Source: Euphorbia lathyris
Lineage: Eukaryota > Streptophyta > Magnoliopsida > Malpighiales > Euphorbiaceae
Reading direction: 5' to 3'
Length of the DNA: 64,000 nucleotides
Assembly: GCF_963576675.1 (NCBI RefSeq)
Contig: NC_088918.1
Span: forward strand, 56,005,501-56,069,500
Position 1 is the first letter of the stretch; each line of letters begins with the position of its first letter. The notes under the pieces are model-generated. The model was not told where the DNA came from, did no database searches, and saw only the letters and a program-made list of their open reading frames with translations. Of the stretch, positions 11,274 to 21,702 are shown one piece after another. A program made the translations under genes and the position numbers.

Positions 11274-11845
11274 TCACACTGGGGTTGCACCTTTGTCCAT
11301 ATTCAACCAATGGGTTGCTATATCTGGACTTATTCCTTTCAGCACTTCATTCGGAGCGGCGAATGCCGACTCGCATTGGATCAACACCTCAGTAATGGCT
11401 TTCTTCGTTTCCTCGGGGAGTCCTGCCGCTATTCGTACATTCTTGTCATTTGAGATGGCGAATAGTTCTATTTCTCCTAATGCTTCTGCCGGCAACTTCT
11501 CATCAACTTTATCATCTTCATCTGGCTTTGGTTCAAGTGACAATGTATAGGCTTGTTGAGACACAAGTTGATCTCCTTCAACTATGACTCGCCTTTGGTG
11601 TGTTGGCAAATGCAATGTCAAATGCTTCATTGAGATGAGTGACTCCGTTTCCGATAGGAACGGACGCCCTAGAATTATGTTGTAGGCCAACGGGAGATCA
11701 ACAATTGCGAATTCTAGATCACCTCGCCATTTTAGATTCTTATCGCCCATTTCTGCTTCCAACACCACCTGTCCACTTGTTTGAGATGATTGACCCCCAA
11801 AACCAGTTACATCCATGAATGTATGTTCCACGCTCACCGCACCAA
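11274..11845 (-). pseudogene. C-terminal half of aspartic protease joined directly to the 5' LTR
   Basis: The frame contains the conserved protease segment DLPLAYNIILGRPFL and the linker towards RT. The N-terminal half with the catalytic DTG/DGS motif is absent, because the sequence runs straight into the last base of the LTR at 11846. No primer binding site, leader or gag lies between. The open frame continues to the junction without a start codon, so this fragment cannot make an active protease. Confidence 0.88.
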
Positions 11846-12322
11846 TGATAACTTGCTGAATCCGATTTGATGATCTCCGCCGGAGTTACCTGCAAAACAG
11901 AATCGGAGACGGGATCTCCGGAAAAACTCTCCGACGATCTAGTCAGTTCTTTGTATGAAGGTTGGTAATAATAGCATTACGGGGAAAAATGTGAACGTAC
12001 CTCTCCCCTTTGGCCTTATGGCTTTTTATAAGTGTTCTTAAGTAACCGCCGAGGGCGGTTACTCCTTCCAGGCCACGTTCCGAGGGCGGTTACTCCTTTT
12101 TAGGCCATGTCCCTTTCGTGGCTTTCGTGGCAACAAAACGTGGTATCGTTTGTTCTGAGTGGGAGTTTTGATGCTCCATTTAGGAATTCGGGGCAGTTAC
12201 TTACTTCACCCGCTTCCTCTATTCGGGCTCTATTCGGGTCCCATCCGATCCTAGACCATGGGTCTAAGTATGGGCTGGGCCCGTGTAATGAATTCGGCCC
12301 GGTTTGACTTCGCGGGTCATCA
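11846..12322 (-). repeat. 5' LTR of the Tat element
   Basis: 477 bp, identical in structure to the 3' LTR except for six transitions and an 11-bp tandem duplication (CTATTCGGGCT near 12220). The element-strand TATA-like box is at 12023-12030. Its outer flank is the AAATG target duplication. Confidence 0.93.
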
Positions 12323-12327
12323 AAATG

Positions 12328-12813
12328 ATTGTCCACATTTTTCAAAAAATACTTACTCTCTCTATAATAAAACCATCATACAAATAACTGGTACATAAGA
12401 TTATCAATAAATCTATTGGTATATTCCATCAAAAATATAATATTGTTTTCATCGTTGCTTTTATTAATTTTGCAAGTAAAACACATCAATAGTAATTGTT
12501 AATGTCTTTGATTCGTATAACTTTTAATTAATTTTTTCAATGGAATTTCCATGTCTCTCTTGTTTTTGAAACTAGTGGGATTATTATTCTATTTTATATG
12601 AACAAGAATTTGAGTGTTGAGAAAGAATTTGAGTGAAAAAATTTAAAAAAATTATATTATATATTCTATTGAAATTTTTATTGATTAGTATTATTTATAG
12701 AATTATGCACTACTCGTCAGTATTGATTTTATTTTAGATTTAATTTGGGTTTGAAAAATTTGATTTTGTATAATTTTCTTTTTCATTGTTTGACAATGAC
12801 ACTAGAAAATATT
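12328..12813. other. AT-rich spacer, nothing recognised
   Basis: No gene, terminal repeat or tandem structure could be recognised between the Tat element and the tandem array. Confidence 0.5.
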
Positions 12814-13674
12814 TTACGTTATATCACGTTACGTTACATCACATTAAGTTATGTTACGTTATATAACATTACGTTACGCTACATTAAGTTATGTTACGTT
12901 AAGTTACGTTATGTTACGTTACGTTAACTTATCATAATGTAACTTAATAAAACTTATCATAACATAACGTAACATCACGTCACGTAACGTAACGTAGCGT
13001 AGCGTAATATAACATATCGTTACGTTATGTTAGACTACGCTATGTTACGTGGCCTTACATTATGCTATGTTATGCTATGCTATGTTACAATATCTTATGT
13101 TACACTATAGTAAGTTACGCTACGCTACGCTACGTTACTTTAGGTTATGTTATGTCACGTCACGTCACGTCACGTCACATCATGTTATGTTGCGTCACGT
13201 CACGTTATATTGTATTACGTCACGTCACATCACGTCACGTCACATCATGTTACGTTGCGCCACGTTACGTCACGTCATATTATATTACGTCACGTTACGT
13301 TACGTTACGTTACGTTACGTTACGTTACATTACGTTACGTTCTGTTGCATTGTGTTACGTTGCACTAAGTTAGTTTTCATTAAGTTTCACTAAGTTACAT
13401 TATGTTATTTTACGTTATGTTAAGTTATGTTACAATAAGTTTCATTAAGTTAATTATGATAAGTTACGGTAAGTTACGTTACGTTGCGTTACATTATGTT
13501 ATGATACGTTACACTATATTACATTATGTTACGTTATATTATACTACATTACGTTATCTTATGTTACATAATGTTAAGTTAAGTTTTATTACGTTACATT
13601 ATTTTACATTATGTTACATAATGTTACAATAAGTTACCTTACGTTACGATAAGTTACATTACATTACGATAAGT
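12814..13674. repeat. Degenerate pentanucleotide array (TTACG/TTACA/TCACG)
   Basis: About 860 bp of phased pentamers, mostly TTACG and TTACA, with a TCACG-rich sub-block at about 13155-13250 and a perfect TTACG run near 13290-13325. From about 12935 to 13016 the pentamer is inverted (CGTAA), then returns to the forward orientation at 13017, so the ends of this segment form inverted repeats with their neighbours. Long open frames rich in RYVTL exist here only because a five-base repeat without stops stays open in several frames; they are not genes. Confidence 0.95.
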
Positions 13675-16600
13675 GATGTTTTAGTTGAGTGATGTTTCGG
13701 TTCACTGATGTTTCCGTTTAGTAATGTTCTAGTTTAGTGATGTTTCAGTTCAGTAATATTTCAGTGCAGTAATGTTTCAGTTAAGTAAGGTTTCAGTTTA
13801 GTAATGTTTCGGTTCAGTAATGTTTCAATTTAGTAATATTTAAGTTTACTAATATTTCAGGTCAATAATATTTCAGTTTGGTAATGTTTAAGTTTAGTAA
13901 TGTTTGAGTTCAATAATGTTTGAGTTTAGTAATGTTTCAATCTAGTAATGTTTTAGTTTAGTATTGTTTTAGTTAAGTAATGTTTCAGTTGAGTAATGTT
14001 TCAGTTTAGTAATATTTCAGTTTAGTGATGTTTGAGTTAAGTTATGTTTCAGTTCAGTGATGTTTCAGTTTAGTGATGTTTCAGTTCAGTGATGTTTTAG
14101 TTCAGTGATGTTTTAGTTTAGTGATGTTTTAGTTCAGTGATGTTTCAGTTTAGTGATGTTTTAGTGCAGTAATATTTCAGTTCAATGATGTTTTAGTTCA
14201 GTAATATTTCAGTTCAGTAGTGTTTTAGTTTAGTAATGTTTCAGTTTAGTAATGTTTCAATTCGGTAATGTTTAAGTTCAGTGATATTTCAGTTCAGTAA
14301 TATTTCAGTTGAGTAAGGTTTCACTTTAGTAATATTTCAGTTCAGTGATGTTTCAGTTAAGCGATGTTTCAGTTAAGCGATGTTTCAGTTAAGCGATGTT
14401 TCGGTTCAGTGATGTTTCGGTTCAATGATGTTTCGGTTCAGTGATGTTTTGGTTCAGTGATATTCAGTTTACTCATATTTTAGTTCAATGATGTTTCAGT
14501 TCAGTAATGTTTCAGTTTAGTAATATTTCAGTTCAGTAATGTTTTAGTTTAGTCATGTTTCAGTTGAGTGGTGTTTCAGTTTAGTAATATTTCAGTTGAG
14601 TGACGTTTCAATTGAGTTATGTTTCATTTCAGTAATATTCCAGTTCAGTTGTGTTTTGTTTCAGTTTAATAATGTTTTACTTCAGTAATGTTTCAGTTGA
14701 GTTATGTTTCAGTTGAGTTATGTTTTAATATAGTAATATTTCAGTTCAGTAATGTTTCAATTGAGTTATGTTTCAGTTTAGTAATATTTCAATTCAGTAA
14801 TATTTCAGTTTAGTGATGTTTTAGTTGAGTAAGGTTTCAGTCTAGTAATGTTTCAGTTTAGTGTTGTTTTAGTTAAGTGATGTTTCAGTTAAGTGATGTT
14901 TCAGTTCATTGATATTTCGGTTCAGTGATTTTTTGGTTCAGTGATATTCAGTTTAGTAACATTTCAGTTCAATAATGTTTCAATTCAGTAATGTTTCAGT
15001 TTAGTAATATTTTAGTTCAGTGATATTTTAGTTTAGTAATGTTTCAGTTGAGTTATGTTTCAGTTTAGTAACATTTTAGTTTAGTAATGTTTCAGCTCAG
15101 TAATGTTTGAGTTTAGTAATATTTTAGTTCAGTGATGTTTTAGTTCATTCATATTTCAGTTGAGTGGTATTTCAGTTTAATAATGTTTCAGTTCAGTAAT
15201 ATTTCAGTTGAGTTATGTTTTAGTTCAGTAATGTTTTAGTTCAGTAATATTTCAGTTGAGTTATGTTTCAATTTATTAATGTTTCAGTTTAGTAATGTTT
15301 CAATTGAGTTATGTTTCAATTCAGTAATGTTTCAGTTCAGTGATTTTTTAGTTCAGTAATATTTCCGTTCAGTAATGTTTCAGTTCAGTGATGTTTCAGT
15401 TAAGTAAGGCTTCAACTTAGTAATATTTCAGCTCAGTGATGTTTCAGTTAAACGATGTTTCAGTTAAATGATGTTTCATTTCAGTGATGTTTCAGTTTAG
15501 TGATATTTCGGTTCAGTGATGTTTTGGTTCAGTGATGTTTAGTTTAATAATATTTCAGTTCAGTGATGTTTCAGTTTAGTAATATTTTAGTTCAGTGATC
15601 AATTCATTAATGTTTCAGTTCAGTAATGTTTTAATTGAGTGGTGTTTCAGTTAAGTGGTGTTTTAGTTTAGTAATGTTTTAATTGAGTGGTGTTTTAGTT
15701 GAGTGGTGTTTCAATTTAGTAATGTTTCAGTTTAGTAATGTTTCAATTTAGTAATATTTCAGTTCAGTAATGTTTCAGTTAAGTTATGTTTCAGTTCAGT
15801 AATGTTTTAATTTAGTAATGTTACAGTTTAGTAATGTTTCAGTTCAGTAATGTTTGAGTTTAGGAATGTTTCAGTTCAGTGATGTTTCAGTTCAATAATG
15901 TTTCAGTTTAGTAATCTTTGAGTTCAATAATGTTTCAGTTTAGTAATGTTTCAATTTAGCAATGTTTCAATTTAGTAATGTTTCAGTTTAGTATTGTTTC
16001 AGTTGAATAATGTTTCAATTGAGTATTGTTTTAGTTTAGTTATATTTCAGTTCAGTGATATTTGAGTTAAGTGATGTTTCAGTTCAGTAATGTTTCAGTT
16101 TAGTGATATTTCAGTTCAGTAATATTTCAGTTCGGTAATATTTCAATCTAGTAATGTTTCAGTTGAATGATGTTTCACTTTAGTAACATTTTAGTTTAGT
16201 AATGTTTCAGTTCAATAATGTTTCAGTTGAGTGATGTTTTAGTTCAGTAATATTCCAATTCAGTAATGTTTCAATTCAGTAATGTTTGAGTTCAGTAATG
16301 TTTCACTCAGTGATGTTTCAGTTTAGTAATATTTCAGTTCAGTAATCTTTGATTTCAGTAATGTTTTAGTTCAATGATGTTTTAGTTCAGTAATATTTCA
16401 GTTCCGTGATGTTTCAGTTTAGTGATGTTTTAATTCAGTAATATTTCAGTTCAGTGATGTTTTAGTTCAGTAATGTTTCAGTCAGTGATGTAATATTGCA
16501 GTTCAGTAATGTTACAGTTAAGTAAGGTTCTAATTTAGTAATATTTCGATTCAGTAATATTTCAGTTTATTAATGTTTAAGTTTAGTAATGTTTAAGTTT

Positions 16601-18922
16601 ACTAATGTTTCAGTTCAGTAATATTTTAGTTTGGTAATGTTTAAGTTCAGTAATGTTTCAGTTCAGTGATGTTTGAGTTTAGTAATTTTTTAGTTTATTA
16701 ATGTTTCAATTTAGTAATGTTTCAGTGATGTTTCAGTTCAGTAATGTTTCAGTTCAGTAATCTTTGATTTCAGTAATGTTTTAGTTCAATGATATTATAG
16801 TTCAATAATGTTTCGGTGCAGTGATGTTTCGATTCAGAGATGTTTCAGTTTAGTGATGTTTCAATTCAGTAATATTTTAGTTCAGTGATGTTTTAGTTCA
16901 GTAAAATTTTAGTTCAGTAATGTTTCAGTTCAGTAATGTTTCAGCTTAGTAATCTTTCAATTCGGTAATGTTTTAGTTCATTGATGTTTTAGTTCAATAA
17001 TGTTTCGGTTGAGTAAGGTTTCAGTTTAGTAATATTTCAGTTCAATGATGTTTCAGTTAAGTGATGTTTCAGTTCAGTGATGTTTCAGTTCAGTGATATT
17101 TCGGTTCAATGATGTTTCAGTTCAGTGATGTTTCAGTTCAGTGATGTTTCAGTTCAGTGATGTTTCAGTTCAATGAAGTTTTGATTCAGTGATATTCAGT
17201 TTAGTAATACTTCAGTTCAGTGACGTTTTAGTTCATTAATGTTCCAGTTTAGTAATATTTCACTTCATTGATGTTTCAGTTCAGTACCATTCAGTTCAGT
17301 AATGTTTCAGTTCATTAATGTTTTAGTTGAATGATATTTCAGTTTAGTAATGTTTCAGTTTAATAAGGTTTCAATTCAGTAATGTTTCAGTTGAGTGGTG
17401 TTTGAGTTCAGTTATGTTTGAGTTCAGTAATATTTCAGTTCATTAATATTTGAGTTTAGTAATGTTTCAGTTTAGTAATCTTTTAGTTCAGTAATGTTTC
17501 AGTTCAATGATGTTTCAGTTCAGTAATATTTCAATTCAGTGATGTTTTAGTTCATTAATGTTTCAGTTTAGTAATAGTTTAGTTCAGTGATGTTTTAGTT
17601 CAGTAATATTTCAGTTCAGTAATGTTTCAATTCAGTGATGTTTCAGTTCAGTAATGTTTTAGTTTAGTAATGTTTCAGGTTAGTAATGTTTCAGTTCAGT
17701 AATATTTCAGTTGAGTAATGTTTCAGTTCAGTAATATTTCAGTTGAGTAATGTTTCAGTTGAGTGATATTTCGGTTCAGTGATATTCAATTTAGTAATAT
17801 TTCATTTCAGTGACATTTCAGTTCAGTAATATTTCAGTTTAGTAATATTTCAGTTCAGTGGTGTTTCAATTTAATAATGTTTGAGTTTAGTAATATTTCA
17901 GTTAAGTGATGTTTTAGTTCAGTAATATTTCGGTTTAGTAATATTTTAGTTCAGTAATGTTTCAGTTGAGTGATATTTCAGTTTAGTAATGTTTCAGTTG
18001 AGTGATGTTTCAGTTCAGTAATATTTTAGTTTAGTAACGTTTCAGTTCAGTAATGTTTGAGTTCAGTAATGTTTCAGATCAGTGATGTTTCAGTTTTATG
18101 ATGTTTTAGTTCAGTAATATTTGAGTTCAGTAATATTTCAGTTTAGTGATGTTTCAGTTCAGTGATGTTTTAGTTTAATAATGTTTCAGTTCAGTAATGT
18201 TTCAGTTCAGTGATGTTTCAATTTAGTAATGTTCAATTCAGTAATATTTGAGTTCAGTGATGTTTCAATTTAGTAATATTCAATTCAGTAATATTTCAGT
18301 TGAGTAATGTTTCAGTTGAGTGATGTTTCGGTTCAGTGATATTCAATTTAGTAATATTTCATTTTAGTGACATTTCAGTTCAGTAATGTTTCAGTTTAGT
18401 AATATTTCAGTTCAGTGGTGTTTCAGTTCAGTAATGTTTCAGTTCAGTAATATTTCAGTTAAGTGATGTTTTAGTTTAGTAATGTTTCGGTTTAGTAATA
18501 TTTCAGTTCAGTAATGTTTTAGTTGAGTGATAGTTTAGTAATGTTTGAGTTGAGTGATGTTTCAATTCAGTAATGTTTTAGTTTAGTAACGTTTCAGTTC
18601 AGTAATGTTTGAGTTCAGTAATATTTCGGCTCAGTGATGTTTTAGTTTCGTGATGTTTCAGTTTAGTAATGAGTTCAGTAATATTTCAGTTTAGTGATGT
18701 TTCAATTCAGTAATGTTTTATTTTAGTGATGTTTCAGTTCAGTAATGGTTCAGTTCAATGATGTTTCAGTTCAGTGATGTTTCAGTTGAGTGATGTTTCA
18801 ATTCAAAATATTTTAGTTCAGTGATGTTTCTGTTCAGTAATATTTTAATTCAGTAATGTTTCAGTTCAGTAATGTTTCTGTTCAGTGATGTTTGAGTTCC
18901 GTAAAGTTTTCTGTTCAGTGAT
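13675..18922. repeat. 16-bp minisatellite array, about 330 units
   Basis: About 5.25 kb of a 16-bp unit with consensus TTCAGTAATGTTTCAG. Common variants change A to G at position 8, G to A at position 10, C to T at position 14, and TTCAG to TTTAG or TTGAG. Period 16 is kept almost throughout, with a few short units (for example near 16490, 18240 and 18530). The array is nearly free of CpG, unlike the pentamer block beside it. It does not match the Arabidopsis-type telomere repeat or the usual 150-180 bp centromere satellites. No open frame of note. Confidence 0.96.
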
Positions 18923-18949
18923 ATTCACGTTACGTTACATTACATTTGC
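18923..18949. repeat. Return of the pentamer at the far end of the array
   Basis: After the last 16-bp unit the sequence reads CACGTTACGTTACATTACA, the same pentamer as at 12814-13674. The 16-bp array is therefore bounded on both sides by pentamer sequence. Confidence 0.85.
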
Positions 18950-19978
18950 GTGAGGATATAAATCATTTGCATGAAGGGAGTAGTATTTAATACGACATAT
19001 AAATGGATGACATTAGACATTTATTATTGTCATTAGTGTGACATTAGAATATATGAATTATAGAGATTGTAAGTTTAATGATTGTTATAAATAAATGAAT
19101 GCTTAAAGAAATAAAAAAATTTAAGGATTTACAAATTGATCTTGGATACCTCAGGATTTACAAATTGAACTTACAATCCTAGAAATTTATAAATTGAGTT
19201 TACAATTCTAAGGTAATAAATAGGGACAACACCATTAATTAGAACATCATTAATGTTGTATTTGGTTATCATAAATAATGTTGTACATTCTTAATGTCAA
19301 GCTTTCCGTGTTCCCAATGAATAATCATTTATTAAGATTTAATGTATATAACATTGATTAGACGGATACAAAATAACTTAAAAGAAGACGTCTTCTTATG
19401 TAAAATAAAAACATCCGGAAAAAAATTATTCCTTGGAAGTTGGTTATATCTTGAGGAAAGAGAAAACGTTTTTCAAAGCACAATATTCCAAGTTACAACT
19501 GACATGTCATCGGGTAAAACCCATTTTAATATTAAATCATAACATAAATCATGGACCACTAGATCTTGATCCAATGGCTATTAAACACTCACCATACATG
19601 GAGATTATTTAGTGCTCACCATTGAAAACAACCCCATATATATATATATATATATAAATTACAAATACCACATAAAGTAAAATATTATATGAAATATACG
19701 TTTATTATTATTCAGATTAAATATTATATTATTATATATTTTTAACTAAAATACACTAAATAATAATATAATATTATTACTAAGATTAATTTTTATACTT
19801 GAATTAAGATAATTAAAAAATTATATAACAATTAATTAAAGAATATTTATATAACTTAGTAAATGATAGAGTGATAAATTTCTAATAAGCCTAGATCTAA
19901 CGGTGAATGAGCAAATTCTACTTACTCATTAAGGTGCATGTGAAAATTCCTGATATATAAAGTTTATATAAACTTTAT
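18950..19978. other. AT-rich spacer with small direct repeats
   Basis: No gene is recognised. At about 19115-19205 the phrase ATTTACAAATTGA recurs three times at roughly 35-bp steps. An (AT)n run lies at about 19627-19652. A 66-codon open frame at 19342-19542 has no recognisable domain and is not called. Confidence 0.5.
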
Positions 19979-21504
19979 GGTGCCGTTTGGTTCGCGGAAT
20001 AGAATGGAACAGAATAGAATGACTATTCCAAAGGAATAGAATAACAAAGAATGAAATAGAAATTTCTAGGAATAATTATTCCTATGTTTGGTTGGTAGAA
20101 TAAAATAGAATGGAATAAATAATTTTTTTATTCAAAAGACAACATTACCGTCAAATGTAATATCTTCGTTCTTTTAAAATTTTAATTATTACTATAAATT
20201 GTTCAAATATTTAATATATATTATTTTAAAAAACTATATAAAAAACAGAAAAAAGGGAAACATGAAAGATGGAAAAAAACACGAAAATTTTAAAAACAAA
20301 AAAACAATAAAAGCATAATTATAGAGACGTGGAAAGCTATGAAAACGCAAAAATAGGAAAAACAAGTAGAAAAAGCTCATGAAAATAAGAAAATGCAAAA
20401 ACACACAAAAAAACATAAAAAGATGTGGAAAACATAAAAATGTTAAAAACACGAAAATATGAAAAACAGAAAAACGTGAAAAAAATGCAAAAAAAAAAAC
20501 GTAAAAACACAAAATGTGAAAAAATTCGAAAATGTGAAAAAAGCAAAAAACGTTAAAAACATGAAAATAGAAAAAATGTGTTTATTAAGTTTTTTCATAT
20601 TTTCATGTTTTTTGCATTTTTTTTACGCCTTTTTATATTTTCCAAGTTTTATTGTTTTTGGTGTTTGTTCATATTTTCGTATTTTTCACGTTTTGTCACG
20701 TGTTCGTGTTATTCACGTTATTGTATTTTTTTTGCATTTTTTTTGTTTTTTCACGTTTTAGTTTTTTGTTTTTCGTCCTTTCGTTTTTTCGCGTTTTTGT
20801 ATTTTTCGCATTTTGTTACTTGTTCGTGTTATTCACGCTTTTTTCATGTTTTTCGTATTTTTTCACGTTTTCGTGTTTTGTTTGCGTTTTTTGAATTTTC
20901 ATATTTATCACGTTTTTCACGTATTGTCACATTTTCGTGTTTTAGCATTTTTTACGTTTTCGTGTTTTTCGTATTTTTTACGTTTTTGTGTTTTTCGTAT
21001 TTTTTCACGTTTTTAGTATATTTCATGTTTTGTCACTTTTTCGCATTATTCATGTGTTTGCTTTTTTCTGCGTTTTCTTGTTTTTCCCGTTTTCATGTTT
21101 TTCGTGTTTTTTTTTGCATATGCTCTTGTTTGTAACTTTTTTACATTATTCACGTTTTTGTGTTTCGTATTTTTCGTATTTTTAACTGTTTTTCTCATTT
21201 TTTCATTTTTCACGTTTTTTATGATATAAATTATGGATTCGCCAAAATATATAGGATTTGAGAAATGAGATAGAGAGAAGATTGAAGATTTAATGGAGGG
21301 TAATTTTGAAAATTACAAAAATATAAAATTAGGAATAAGCTATTCCTTTGATAAATTAAAGAATAGCTATTCCATGAAAATAAAGAATAGGGATTCCATA
21401 GAATAGCTATTCCATAAGGTGGGAATATTGAACCAAAGGTGGGAATATCTATTTCTTGGGAATAACTATTCTATTTCTTCTCTATTCCGCGAACCAAACG
21501 AGCC
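19979..21504. mobile_element. Fold-back DNA transposon, PIF/Harbinger-like ends
   Basis: The left end GGTGCCGTTTGGTTCGCGG and inverted right end GGCTCGTTTGGTTCGCGG both run on into GAATAGA. The interior has an A-rich half (20240-20575, ACATGAAAA/CGTGAAAAA words) followed by its T-rich mirror (20580-21215, TTTTCACG/TTTTCGTG words), so the whole forms a long imperfect palindrome. Phe-rich open frames in the T-rich half are composition artefacts. The target duplication is not clear (possibly TAT). No transposase is present. Confidence 0.7.
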
Positions 21505-21702
21505 ATATGTATGGAGAGATCAAGTAGTTAGTTTTGTTAAAATTTAGGTACTTTAAAGTGTTTGTTTTAAAACAAAAGAACTAAGTAGTGTAATATCTAC
21601 AAAATCATTGACTATTAAAGTCTTTGATGATGCACATTATATTTATATGTGTATTTATATTTTTATTTTGGGATATTTAATTTCTATAATAAAAGTATTA
21701 AC

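Larger units (their letters stand above)
4476..12322 (-). mobile_element. Ty3/gypsy Tat-lineage LTR retrotransposon, 5' internal deletion
   Basis: The element is 7,847 bp, encoded on the minus strand and bounded by an exact 5-bp target duplication AAATG (4471-4475 and 12323-12327). The LTRs are 4476-4941 (3') and 11846-12322 (5'), both TG...CA. They differ by six substitutions, all transitions, and one 11-bp duplication, about 1.3%. With a typical plant rate of 1.3e-8 per site per year this is roughly half a million years. Order on the element strand: 5' LTR, C-terminal protease, RT, RNase H, second RNase H, integrase, tandem repeats, an antisense gene, polypurine tract, 3' LTR. The second RNase H and the antisense gene are hallmarks of the Tat lineage (Grande/Retand/Ogre type). 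Primer binding site, gag and the protease active site are missing. The copy has two nonsense codons in pol and cannot act alone. Confidence 0.93.

Noticed and set aside
11011..11550. 179-codon plus-strand frame
   Set aside because: It is the complement of the Tat protease-RT coding region and has no domain of its own.
4476..12322. Host multi-gene cluster with convergent transcription
   Set aside because: LTRs, target duplication, polypurine tract and RT/integrase motifs show it is one retrotransposon with an antisense gene.
12745..13632. Several overlapping open frames rich in RYVTL and RHVTS
   Set aside because: They are produced by a stop-free pentanucleotide repeat read in several frames; no start context, domain or non-repeat sequence.
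13675..18922. CRISPR-like regular repeats
   Set aside because: Units are contiguous with no spacers, and the genome is a plant; this is a minisatellite.
12814..18949. Interstitial telomere array
   Set aside because: Neither TTTAGGG nor a close variant is the repeating unit.
20234..21185. Phe-rich open frames resembling membrane proteins on both strands
   Set aside because: They lie in the A-rich/T-rich mirrored interior of a fold-back element; composition alone explains them.
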